A DNA stretch of 57,272 nucleotides from Bacteroidota bacterium (GTDB lineage Bacteria; Bacteroidota; Bacteroidia; UKL13-3): assembly GCA_025359805.1 (NCBI GenBank), contig JANYDU010000018.1, positions 1-57,272 of the forward strand, in the 5' to 3' direction. Positions 16,790 through 24,927 of this stretch are shown here, piece after piece (the first letter of the stretch is position 1; the number at the start of each line of letters is the position of its first letter). Below the pieces are notes generated by a model. It did no database searches. It saw only the letters and a list, made by a program, of their open reading frames with translations, and had not been told where the DNA came from. A program made the translations under genes and the position numbers.

Positions 16790-16821
16790 CAAATGTAACT
16801 TCAAACTATTAAACTTAACAA
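16790..16821 (-). promoter_or_regulatory. Promoter of queD-folE, TTG-N21-TACATTTG
   Basis: On the minus strand TTG (16821-16819), 21 bases, then TACATTTG (16797-16790), an exact TAnnTTTG. The queD ATG lies 18 bases downstream. Both parts and the spacing fit the Bacteroidota housekeeping promoter. Confidence 0.6.
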
Positions 16822-17066
16822 TTTGTGTTTTATCATTTAAAAATATACAACGATAAACTGTTTTTTGAGACAAATGTTTTAGAAGTGGTAATTATTTGTG
16901 TTTAGTATATTTAGTATTTACTGAAACATAACTACATCATTACAGTGAGAATTATTAAAATTATGGCTTCAAAAAATGACTGATTTCATTATTTAATTTT
17001 TTAATATATTGATTTTTAGTTTATTATATTTTGTTTAACTTATTTTAAATAATACTTAACAAAATA

Positions 17067-17099
17067 TTTGCATTTGTAAGAAAGATGAACATAAATTTG
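17067..17099 (+). promoter_or_regulatory. Promoter of the ECF sigma gene, TTTG-N21-TAAATTTG
   Basis: TTTG at 17067-17070, 21 bases, then TAAATTTG at 17092-17099, exact in all fixed positions. The ATG at 17132 gives a leader of about 25 bases. This is the housekeeping-type promoter, so the ECF gene is probably not purely autoregulated. Confidence 0.6.
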
Positions 17100-17131
17100 T
17101 TTAACAATTCAGTATTAAACTATTTAAAAAA

Positions 17132-17662
17132 ATGACATCTATAGAGTTTAAAAACAAAGTTCATAAAGAAGGTTCGTCACTAAGGCATTATGCGTATCAA
17201 CTTACCCGAAATGTAGAAGACACAAATGATTTAGTCCAAGATACTATGCTTAAAGCTTTTACTTACCAAGATAAGTTTACCGATGGTACTAATTTAAAAG
17301 GCTGGCTTTACACAATTATGAAAAATACCTTCATCAATAATTATAGAAGAATGGTGAAGCGTAATACATTTATTGATCAAACTGATAATGACTTTTATTT
17401 AGATTCAGTTGCGCCATTAGTTAAAAACCAAGGCGAATTAAACTTTATGATGAAAGATATGGAGCATGCAATTGAAAAGTTGCCAATGAGTTTAAAAAAA
17501 CCTTTTACCATGAACTTCAAAGGATTTAAATATCATGAGATTTCTGAAATCTTACATATTCCAATTGGTACTGTAAAAACAAGAATATTTGTTGCGAGAA
17601 GAGAATTACGCGAGCGGTTAAATGACTACGGCAAAATGTACGGATTAGAAAATGTTGCTTAA
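17132..17662 (+). CDS. ECF-type RNA polymerase sigma factor
   Basis: A 176-residue sigma-70 of the extracytoplasmic-function class. Region 2 covers about 15-85 with L-R-H-Y-A-Y-Q-L-T, E-D-T-N-D-L-V-Q-D-T and N-L-K-G-W-L-Y-T-I-M-K-N; region 4 covers about 115-165 with F-K-Y-H-E-I-S-E-I-L and G-T-V-K-T-R-I-F-V-A-R, the helix-turn-helix. There is no adjacent anti-sigma gene: the next gene encodes an unrelated secreted protein. ECF factors of this anti-sigma-less kind are common in Bacteroidota, but the trigger cannot be inferred. Confidence 0.93.
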   Translation: MTSIEFKNKVHKEGSSLRHYAYQLTRNVEDTNDLVQDTMLKAFTYQDKFTDGTNLKGWLYTIMKNTFINNYRRMVKRNTFIDQTDNDFYLDSVAPLVKNQGELNFMMKDMEHAIEKLPMSLKKPFTMNFKGFKYHEISEILHIPIGTVKTRIFVARRELRERLNDYGKMYGLENVA

Positions 17663-17685
17663 TTAACATAAATAAAATTCCAAAG

Positions 17686-17716
17686 AAGAGCGGCTCAAAA
17701 AGTTGCTCTTTTTTTT
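17686..17716 (+). terminator. Terminator of the ECF sigma gene
   Basis: AAGAGCGGCT (17686-17695) and AGTTGCTCTT (17701-17710) form a ten-pair stem with two G-U pairs and a five-base loop, followed by a T-run to 17716. It lies 24 bases after the stop. Confidence 0.85.
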
Positions 17717-17772
17717 ATTAATTTTCATCATCAAAAAAATTGTTTTTATTTGAACACCTAACAATACAAAAA

Positions 17773-18600
17773 ATGAAAAAAATTGCACTTATATTTTCAA
17801 TACTTATTTCAACAGTTTCATTACACGCTCAATTTGGCTATTTAAAAAAAACTGAGCTTGAAAAATTTAAAGATACGCGTACAGTAGTTGTACTTTCCTC
17901 TGATAGCTCATATAATGCTTCCATAAAAGCGGCCGTTGAAAAATACTGGAGTTTTACCGGGACAATTTTTGCTTATGATACTGGGCTTAAACAATACAAT
18001 AAACCTGATTTTACTTTTTTAGTATTTAGTAAAAGTAAAGGCTCAAAAATTAAAGCGAAAGTGTGTTCAAGTGAAGAAGATTTTAATGGACTGCAAGTGC
18101 TTAGTAAATTTAAAAGGAGAGCGTTACCTGAGGAAGTAATTGCAAGAGCTTATTGCAGTAACAGAATTGATACAACAGATTGGGAAACCGAAATGATACG
18201 TGGCGTGCAAATGTTAACCAATTATTTTAATTATGCCATTGAGGCAAGCGGAACTATTTCTCCATCTAATTATCCAACCGATAAAAGTTTAATGACGAAT
18301 AAAAAATTATTAGTTCAAGAGAAAGTATTAGAATTAAAAGGAAAAGAAGAAGGAACAACTTTATTGGATGGAGAAATTGAAAATGTAGAACGAGAGGATA
18401 TACAAAAAACAATTAAAAATCAGGATCCATCATCTATGTATTACTTTTTTTCTTTTGATGAAAAAAATTGCAACAAAATGGTCATCACTTCAGAAAAAAG
18501 TGAACTCATGTATTTCACAACAGATTCTCCAGAAAAATGTGGATGCACTTCAAAAGATTTAAAAGCACTAAAAGCAGCGAAGGATAAAGCCAATAAATAA
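17773..18600 (+). CDS. Secreted protein of unknown function
   Basis: A 275-residue protein with a clear signal peptide (M-K-K-I-A-L-I-F-S-I-L-I-S-T, cleavage after H-A-Q). I chose ATG 17773 because an upstream in-frame start at 17740 would place 11 residues before the signal peptide. The mature part begins with a conserved-looking segment (L-E-K-F-K-D-T-R-T-V-V-V-L-S-S-D) and has a paired-cysteine C-terminus (C-N-K ... K-C-G-C). No family recognised. It sits behind the sigma gene terminator and is probably transcribed on its own. Confidence 0.75.
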   Translation: MKKIALIFSILISTVSLHAQFGYLKKTELEKFKDTRTVVVLSSDSSYNASIKAAVEKYWSFTGTIFAYDTGLKQYNKPDFTFLVFSKSKGSKIKAKVCSSEEDFNGLQVLSKFKRRALPEEVIARAYCSNRIDTTDWETEMIRGVQMLTNYFNYAIEASGTISPSNYPTDKSLMTNKKLLVQEKVLELKGKEEGTTLLDGEIENVEREDIQKTIKNQDPSSMYYFFSFDEKNCNKMVITSEKSELMYFTTDSPEKCGCTSKDLKALKAAKDKANK

Positions 18601-18630
18601 ATATAATATAGCTATTAAGTACTAGATAAA

Positions 18631-21039
18631 TTATTGGGTTATTAAAAATCGTTTTGATAATGAATAGCCCGAATTGCCTTTAAATACTAAAAAATATAAC
18701 CCTGATGAATATTCTATAGTGGATAGCATCATGGAAGAATGGTATTTGCTCATTGTGCCTTTATCCATTAGTTTACCTACTTCATTATACACTTCAAATT
18801 TTAAATCTTCATTAATATTTTCTGTATTAATATTGATAAATTGTTGAGCAGGATTTGGATATAAAGTAATACTTGAATTCATTTTATCCAGCATTTCACC
18901 AGATGAAGGATGTATAATCATTGCACCTGTATAAAGATGAAATCCACCTCTCATATTTCCTACAATCATATCAGGTTTATTATCTCCGTCTATACTTCCA
19001 ACAAATGGTGCCGAACGATAGCCTAAATTAATTCTGTAATTGCTATTACTATTTTTATCACTCACAAAAATACTATCATACCTTTTATACTTCACCCCAC
19101 CTGTAGCCGTAACTCCCGTGTATAAATAAATATATCCTGCCTCACAACCCACCAACATTTCATAAACTCCATCACTATCTAAATCAAAAACAAAAGGAGT
19201 GGCATAACCACTTTGCGAAACATCTTGCGCTCCTTGCGGGAGGTAACTAATTTTATTTACATAGACTCCTCCTAAGCTATCAATAGTTGGTGCTGAATTA
19301 AAAACTGGAGCTGTTTTACTTCCTGTATTTTGAAAATATTGAACTATTCCTTGCTTGGTTCCAACTACCAAATCTAATAATCCATCTTTATTCAAATCTA
19401 TTAATTGTGGTGCTGCGTAACCTTTCACAGCTATGTTAGCATATTTCCTTGATTGCAGTTGAAACGCATAATTAGTTCCAATACTTTGGTTGATGTAATA
19501 TAATAAATAGCCATTTGCATCACCAATAATCATATCTTGTTTTCCATCTCCATTTACATCCCCAAACGTAGGGTGTATATTTAATATCGGAGTATCTTTA
19601 CTAAGCATTAAAAAATTAGTATCGGCTAAAGTATAAATCGGTTTAGTAGAATCGCTCCCAATATTTTTGTAAAGAACTAACCTGTCATTATAGTTTAATG
19701 TTTTTTCATAATCGCCATTCGTAGCTACTATCAAATCGTTATCTCCATCTTTGTCAATATCAACTAATACAGGAACTGAACGCGTTCCTAAATCAACAGA
19801 TTCTGTATTCAAGAAAAAATTTGTGTTGCCTTGATAATTAAAAACAGGAAGAGAATTTGTTCCATTGTTTTCATACACCCAAACATTATTTACACTTTTT
19901 ACTCCCGAAGGATTATTGGTAGTTACCAAAAGTTCTTTGACGCTATCATTATCAATATCTAAAAAATAGGTTGCCGGAAAATTGATAAAATTTGAAGGTG
20001 TAGTGTTACTTGGAAAAGAAGTGAGTTGAGAGGATATAGAATCACGATTACGAGAATTTTGTTTACGACCATTTATCAATGCAATATTGTTATTGTAACT
20101 AATATCACCATAAATAATATCTTTAATTCCATCGTTATTCAAATCAATAAATGTAACCGTAGTACCTGCATGTTTTGTTTGCTCTTTATAAAAAGGAAAA
20201 TTACAATTCATGCTATCATTGGGCTTTTGGCGAAGTTTAAACCGGTTAACTCCACCATTCACATCATAAAAAATATTTCCCCAACAATCAGTTTGATATT
20301 TATAAATTAATGAATCTTTACTAAAATTTACTCCTTGAATATTTTTAGTTACATTTTCAATAAACTTGGGAGTATAACTTGATGAAGACGCATCAAAAGT
20401 GATAATATCTAAATCACCATCACCATCAATATCATCAATTCCAGCAATGTCAGATCGGGTAATGGAAATAGTAAAAGGTGGGCGAACAGTATTTGGAGGA
20501 GAAGGAGGAGTTGGCCAATATCCTCCTGTATCCCATTGCATATTACTAAGTAATTTAAATTTTAATCCATTAGAATCGGACTTATTAATAAACACCCTCA
20601 TTTCTCCATAAACAGGGAGTTGCGTAGTATCGGCAAGTTGATATTTTTCTCTGCTTACTTCTGTAAAAATATCTTCTTTTCCATCACCGTTGTAGTCAAT
20701 AAATTTTACCCAATCTGTAAACTCAGGAAATTTTCCTTCATACTGAGGCGCATAAATAAATTTATTTCCACTCCATAAAAACGTTAGCAGTTTATGCCCA
20801 AAATCAGCACTTGACCTATCAAAAACAATCAAATCTTTTATCCCATCATTGTTCAAATCAATGTTTGAAAACTGAGGTGCATTCATCCCTCCAGTAAATG
20901 GGTATGATAGCGTGTCATTATTTGCTTTCAAAAATTTTGGGGTATTGGAATAATAAAACTTAAACTTTAAAGGTAATGTTTGGGCATTTATAAAGTTTAT
21001 CATCACCATAAATAACACTGTGTATATAACTCGTTTCAT
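18631..21039 (-). CDS. FG-GAP/VCBS-repeat protein with T9SS type A sorting domain
   Basis: An 802-residue exported protein: signal peptide (1-19), then many FG-GAP/VCBS repeats with calcium loops such as DLNNDGIKDLIV, DINGDGKPDMIVGN-type and DIDKDGDNDLIVA, and a C-terminal T9SS type A domain from about 720 (S-I-T-L-Y-P-N-P-A-Q-Q, ending K-R-F-L-I-T-Q). The repeats suggest a beta-propeller fold as in integrin alpha chains and surface adhesins. The protein should cross the outer membrane by T9SS and be released or anchored on the surface. The ligand is unknown. It diverges from murF, 79 bases away. Confidence 0.9.
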   Translation of the reverse strand: MKRVIYTVLFMVMINFINAQTLPLKFKFYYSNTPKFLKANNDTLSYPFTGGMNAPQFSNIDLNNDGIKDLIVFDRSSADFGHKLLTFLWSGNKFIYAPQYEGKFPEFTDWVKFIDYNGDGKEDIFTEVSREKYQLADTTQLPVYGEMRVFINKSDSNGLKFKLLSNMQWDTGGYWPTPPSPPNTVRPPFTISITRSDIAGIDDIDGDGDLDIITFDASSSSYTPKFIENVTKNIQGVNFSKDSLIYKYQTDCWGNIFYDVNGGVNRFKLRQKPNDSMNCNFPFYKEQTKHAGTTVTFIDLNNDGIKDIIYGDISYNNNIALINGRKQNSRNRDSISSQLTSFPSNTTPSNFINFPATYFLDIDNDSVKELLVTTNNPSGVKSVNNVWVYENNGTNSLPVFNYQGNTNFFLNTESVDLGTRSVPVLVDIDKDGDNDLIVATNGDYEKTLNYNDRLVLYKNIGSDSTKPIYTLADTNFLMLSKDTPILNIHPTFGDVNGDGKQDMIIGDANGYLLYYINQSIGTNYAFQLQSRKYANIAVKGYAAPQLIDLNKDGLLDLVVGTKQGIVQYFQNTGSKTAPVFNSAPTIDSLGGVYVNKISYLPQGAQDVSQSGYATPFVFDLDSDGVYEMLVGCEAGYIYLYTGVTATGGVKYKRYDSIFVSDKNSNSNYRINLGYRSAPFVGSIDGDNKPDMIVGNMRGGFHLYTGAMIIHPSSGEMLDKMNSSITLYPNPAQQFININTENINEDLKFEVYNEVGKLMDKGTMSKYHSSMMLSTIEYSSGLYFLVFKGNSGYSLSKRFLITQ

Positions 21040-21118
21040 TTTTCTTTTTTTTACATCGTAAAATTACAATAATATTTTACATAGGCTTATTCGTGCTACT
21101 TAATATTTTATTAAAAAT

Positions 21119-22420
21119 ATGACTATTTCTGAAATTTATAATTTGTTTATTCTTCATCCAGTTGTTTGCACAGATACAAGAAAGATAGAAAATGGTTGTT
21201 TGTTTTTTTGTTTAAAAGGACAAAACTTTAACGCCAACACATTTGCTCAAGAGGCTTTAAATAAAGGAGCTTCGTATGCTGTAGTGGATGATGCAAAGTT
21301 TAAAACAAATGACCAATGTATTTTAGTGGATGATGTTTTAACAACATTACAAGAGTTAGCAAAGCACCACCGAAAGCAATTAAATATTCCTGTAATTGCC
21401 ATTGTGGGGTCAAATGGAAAAACCACAACTAAAGAATTAATTACATCCGTTTTATCTGAAAAATACCAAGTGCTCTCCACTCCAGGAAATTTTAATAATC
21501 ATATTGGTCTGCCATTAACATTATTAAAATTAAACGCATCACATCAAATTGCAATTATAGAAATGGGAGCCAATCATATAGGTGAAAATGCTTTGCTATG
21601 TGAAATTGCTTGTCCTGATTTTGGCATTGTAACCAATAATGGCAAAGATCATTTAGAAGGATTTGGAAGCATGGAAGGTGTGGCTCAATCCAATAGTGAG
21701 TTGTATTATTATTTGCTAAAAAATAATGGTCTTGCATTTGTAAATGCCAATGATGAATGGTTGATGAGAATGGCATCGAGACTTGAGAAAAAAATCACTT
21801 ATGCAGCAAATGCCGAGAACAAAAACGCATTAGCCGATTTTATTGCTGTTGCTAAATCATTACGTCCTCAAATTCAATTCACAATTTTTAATTCGCAAAT
21901 CGTTATTCAAAGTTGCTTGAGTGGCGATTACAATTTTGATAATATTATGGCAGCAGTTTGCATGGCAAAATATTTTAAGTTGAGTGATGAAGAAATTAAA
22001 AAAGGTATCGAAAAATACGAGCCCACAAACAACCGATCACAGGTTGTAAAAAAACAATTGAACACTATTTATATGGATGCCTACAACTCAAACCCAAGTA
22101 GTTTAGAAGCCTCATTGAGAAATTTTTCAGCCATGCCTTTTAGTAATAAAATTGCCATAATTGGAGATATGTTTGAGTTGGGAAAATATGCAGAAGAAGA
22201 ACATCAAAACATGATACAACTATGTATAAATCTAAAATTAGATGATGTGATTTTGGTAGGAGAAGAATTTATGAAACAAAATAAATCTGTATACAAAAGC
22301 TTTAAAACTACAGAAGAAGTAATTGAGCATTTAAAACACCATCAACTCTCTGGTAAAAATATTTTTATGAAAGGTTCACGAGGGATGAAGTTAGAAAGTA
22401 TTGCGGCAATAATCGAATAA
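21119..22420 (+). CDS. murF: UDP-N-acetylmuramoyl-tripeptide--D-alanyl-D-alanine ligase
   Basis: MurF, 433 residues, adds D-Ala-D-Ala to the UDP-MurNAc tripeptide in peptidoglycan synthesis. N-terminal domain D-T-R-K-I-E-N-G-C-L-F-F-C-L-K-G is the MurF substrate motif; the ATP loop is V-G-S-N-G-K-T-T-T-K at about 99-108; E-M-G-A-N-H-I-G-E follows near 149; Y-N-S-N-P-S-S in the C-terminal part is also typical. Here it stands apart from any mur/dcw cluster, as in many Bacteroidota. The stop is seven bases from a convergent gene. Confidence 0.95.
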   Translation: MTISEIYNLFILHPVVCTDTRKIENGCLFFCLKGQNFNANTFAQEALNKGASYAVVDDAKFKTNDQCILVDDVLTTLQELAKHHRKQLNIPVIAIVGSNGKTTTKELITSVLSEKYQVLSTPGNFNNHIGLPLTLLKLNASHQIAIIEMGANHIGENALLCEIACPDFGIVTNNGKDHLEGFGSMEGVAQSNSELYYYLLKNNGLAFVNANDEWLMRMASRLEKKITYAANAENKNALADFIAVAKSLRPQIQFTIFNSQIVIQSCLSGDYNFDNIMAAVCMAKYFKLSDEEIKKGIEKYEPTNNRSQVVKKQLNTIYMDAYNSNPSSLEASLRNFSAMPFSNKIAIIGDMFELGKYAEEEHQNMIQLCINLKLDDVILVGEEFMKQNKSVYKSFKTTEEVIEHLKHHQLSGKNIFMKGSRGMKLESIAAIIE

Positions 22421-22427
22421 CATAAAA

Positions 22428-23237
22428 TCATTTTTGCTCTGCCAAATATTCTTTCACAGATTGAATTTTTTTATCCTTTTTAACAAACCATTTTGCCAAT
22501 TCAAAATAATGTTTTGAGTAGTTTAAATATCTTAACAGAAAAGCATTATTTATTGGATAATTAAACCTATCATTCTGAAAAAGTGTTCCTTGTTTTAATT
22601 GTTTAACTATTTTTTTCTCTGCATCAAGTTGAGTAATTTTAAACTCGGCACATTCATTTATTAGCTGATAAATTTTTTCGTTTCTATACACAAAATCTAC
22701 ATAATTTTTTACAGATGAGTGGCTCATCCAACCACAATAGGCATTGGCCACCACATCACATAATGCTTCTTCATATTCATATAAAATTTTTGAACCCGTA
22801 TTATATTTATGCCGATGAATAGCTTCGTGAATGAGTATAAAAGTTAAACTCAAATCATCATACTGCAACAATCGTTTATTTAAAAATGCAGATGAAGTTC
22901 CTGCCGTTTTATACACCATTACATCAAAACCAATTTGAGTAAAACTATCAGCTTTTAATTGCGCATTGGTTGGGTAATTTCCAAAATAAATATACGCATC
23001 ATGCGTTACTTTTTTTACCGAATCTTTTTGAGAAACGTATACGTAATAAAACATACTATCTGTATCAACAAACTCGGTATAAAATTTTTCACCCACATTT
23101 AATTTTAAAGAATCTATTAAATATCCTCGCACTTCTTTTACCAATTGTAATTTCAAATCTGTATTTGATAAATGAGTTTGTGCGGTGCTATTCATCCACA
23201 AAAAAACAAAAAATAGTATGGCAATTATTTTGCTCAT
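22428..23237 (-). CDS. Secreted HExxH protein, putative zinc peptidase
   Basis: A 269-residue protein with a signal peptide (cleavage after S-T-A-Q20). H137-E-A-I-H141 is an HExxH zinc motif in a hydrophobic helix (T-F-I-L-I), and E-Y-E-E-A-L at about 154-159 could give the third ligand. This layout resembles the predicted aminopeptidases of Pfam PF10023, but the similarity is by motif and spacing only. It should act in the periplasm. The start overlaps the folB stop by four bases (ATGA), an odd pairing for an exported protein and a pterin enzyme. Confidence 0.6.
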   Translation of the reverse strand: MSKIIAILFFVFLWMNSTAQTHLSNTDLKLQLVKEVRGYLIDSLKLNVGEKFYTEFVDTDSMFYYVYVSQKDSVKKVTHDAYIYFGNYPTNAQLKADSFTQIGFDVMVYKTAGTSSAFLNKRLLQYDDLSLTFILIHEAIHRHKYNTGSKILYEYEEALCDVVANAYCGWMSHSSVKNYVDFVYRNEKIYQLINECAEFKITQLDAEKKIVKQLKQGTLFQNDRFNYPINNAFLLRYLNYSKHYFELAKWFVKKDKKIQSVKEYLAEQK

Positions 23238-23587
23238 ATTCTAAGCGTGATACTTGCTAAACCACTATTAAACAATCCTCCAGGATTATGCTTGGTAATT
23301 TTTACTTCAACCGACTTTATTTTTTTTATTGATGACGAAATTTTATCCAAAATAGATTTTGCAACGGTTTCCATCAAATCACGAGGTTTATCCATTTCTG
23401 TTTTCGCTATTAAAAATAATTGTTCGTAGTTAACTACCTCGTTTAAGCGTTTCATCGAAGCCTCATCATTCACTTCTTGCTCAACAATAATATCAACAAT
23501 AAATTTTCCTCCTATTAATTTTTCTTCAGGATATAAACCATGAAAGGAAAAAAATTCAACACTCTGTAAAGCCGTTTTGTAATTCAT
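23234..23587 (-). CDS. folB: Dihydroneopterin aldolase
   Basis: FolB, 117 residues, cleaves dihydroneopterin to hydroxymethyl-dihydropterin on the way to folate. The family pattern is visible: F-F-S-F-H-G-L-Y-P-E-E with the catalytic Glu, V-N-Y-E-Q-L near 50, and L-M-E-T-V-A at about 72-77, and V-E-V-K-I-T-K-H-N-P near the end with the Lys of the active site. FolE, upstream in the pathway, is 7 kb away on the same strand. Start ATG 23585-23587. Confidence 0.92.
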   Translation of the reverse strand: MNYKTALQSVEFFSFHGLYPEEKLIGGKFIVDIIVEQEVNDEASMKRLNEVVNYEQLFLIAKTEMDKPRDLMETVAKSILDKISSSIKKIKSVEVKITKHNPGGLFNSGLASITLRI

Positions 23588-23620
23588 TTGTTTAATTTTT
23601 TAAAACACTGCTAAATAACC

Positions 23621-23628
23621 TATTTTCG
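23621..23628 (+). promoter_or_regulatory. -7-like element TATTTTCG before the acyl-CoA dehydrogenase gene
   Basis: TATTTTCG followed by CCC ends 20 bases before the ATG at 23649. No good -33 match at the right distance. It is the same octamer as before holB and the FNR-like gene. Confidence 0.3.
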
Positions 23629-23648
23629 CCCGATTTATTTTTAATTTT

Positions 23649-24869
23649 ATGAGTACTACAAACAATCAAGAATTTCATAAAGCCAACAAGCCCGATCAAT
23701 ACAATCACCCTGATTATTATTTGATGGACGAATTATTAAGTGAAGAACATAAACTTATCCGTTCAACGGTACGCGATTATGTGAAAAAAGAACTCTCGCC
23801 AATTATTGAAGACGTTGCGCAAAAGGCTATTTTCCCTTATCATATTGTTAAACAACTTGGCGATTTAGGTTGCTTTGGTCCGCAGTTGCCTGTGGAATAT
23901 GGTTGTGGTGGAATGGATTATATTACTTATGGAATTATGATGCAAGAGTTGGAGCGTTGTGATTCTGGTGTGCGTTCAACAGCTTCTGTGCAAGGTTCAT
24001 TGGTAATGTATCCTATTTATAAATTTGGTAGCGAGGAACAAAAACATAAATATTTGCCCAAATTAGCTAAAGGCGAATGGTTAGGTTGTTTTGGATTAAC
24101 AGAACCTAATCATGGTTCAAACCCTGCCGGTATGACAACTAACTTTAAAGATGCAGGTGATGGAAAAAATGTGATTTTAAATGGCGCAAAAATGTGGATT
24201 TCTAATTCTCCTTTTGCAGATGTTGCAGTTGTGTGGGCAAAAAATGATGAAGGAAAAATTAAAGGAATTATTGTGGAACGAGGTATGGAAGGTTTTACCA
24301 CTCCAGAAACACATAACAAATGGAGCTTACGTACAAGTGCAACCGGTGAGCTGGTTTTTAATGATGTGAAAGTTCCTAAAGAAAATATTTTGCCCGGAGT
24401 AGAAGGATTAAAGGGCCCGTTGACATGCTTAAACTCTGCCCGATATGGAATTAGTTGGGGAGCATTAGGTGCCGCAATGGATTGTTATGATACCGCATTG
24501 CGTTATTCAAAAGAACGCATTCAATTTGGAAGACCGATTGCAGGATTTCAATTGCAACAAAAAAAATTAGCCGAGATGATTACCGAAATTACCAAAGCAC
24601 AATTACTTACTTGGCGCTTGGGAGTTTTGATGAATGAGGGAAGAGCAACTCCCGGACAAATTAGTATGGCTAAAAGAAATAATGTTGACCTCGCTTTAAA
24701 CGTTGCTCGCAATGCACGCCAAATGCTTGGAGGAATGGGCATCACAGGCGAGTATCCAATTATGCGCCACATGATGAATTTAGAATCTGTAGTTACTTAT
24801 GAAGGAACACATGATATTCATTTACTGATAACCGGAATGGATATTACGGGTGAAAATGCGTTTGCATAA
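23649..24869 (+). CDS. Glutaryl-CoA dehydrogenase-like acyl-CoA dehydrogenase
   Basis: A 406-residue FAD-dependent acyl-CoA dehydrogenase. Flavin motifs: C-F-G-L-T-E-P-N-H-G-S-N (about 151-162) and W-I-S-N-S-P; A-R-Q-M-L-G-G-M-G-I-T-G-E-Y near 365. The catalytic base is the Glu in T-Y-E-G-T-H-D-I-H. That motif with the C-terminal G-M-D-I-T-G-E-N-A-F and L-L-S-E-E-H near the start closely follows glutaryl-CoA dehydrogenase, which makes crotonyl-CoA in lysine and tryptophan breakdown. Substrate choice is inferred from the family. No electron-transfer flavoprotein gene is near. Confidence 0.88.
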   Translation: MSTTNNQEFHKANKPDQYNHPDYYLMDELLSEEHKLIRSTVRDYVKKELSPIIEDVAQKAIFPYHIVKQLGDLGCFGPQLPVEYGCGGMDYITYGIMMQELERCDSGVRSTASVQGSLVMYPIYKFGSEEQKHKYLPKLAKGEWLGCFGLTEPNHGSNPAGMTTNFKDAGDGKNVILNGAKMWISNSPFADVAVVWAKNDEGKIKGIIVERGMEGFTTPETHNKWSLRTSATGELVFNDVKVPKENILPGVEGLKGPLTCLNSARYGISWGALGAAMDCYDTALRYSKERIQFGRPIAGFQLQQKKLAEMITEITKAQLLTWRLGVLMNEGRATPGQISMAKRNNVDLALNVARNARQMLGGMGITGEYPIMRHMMNLESVVTYEGTHDIHLLITGMDITGENAFA

Positions 24870-24892
24870 ATAAATAATAAATTTTAGTAAAG

Positions 24893-24908
24893 ACGTTTTA
24901 TAAAACGT
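24893..24908. repeat. Perfect 16-bp palindrome ACGTTTTATAAAACGT
   Basis: An uninterrupted 16-base palindrome between the acyl-CoA dehydrogenase stop and the phosphohexomutase ATG (24928). No T-run follows, so it is not a terminator. It could be an operator, or a worn copy of the short AGACGTnnnnnnACGTCT-type palindromes that are dispersed in some bacterial genomes. Confidence 0.5.
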
Positions 24909-24927
24909 ATCATCAAATCACAAAAAT

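Larger units (their letters stand above)
16772..17131. other. 360-base intergenic region between queD and the ECF sigma gene
   Basis: It holds the queD promoter at its left end and the sigma-gene promoter at its right end. Between them (about 16822-17066) the sequence is very A/T-rich; I see no open frame longer than about 20 codons and no clear hairpin. The long space in front of a sigma factor gene leaves room for regulator sites, but none is recognisable. Confidence 0.6.

Noticed and set aside
24893..24908. The 16-bp palindrome as a terminator of the acyl-CoA dehydrogenase gene
   Set aside because: No T-run follows and the stem is almost all A/T, so it would not stop polymerase.
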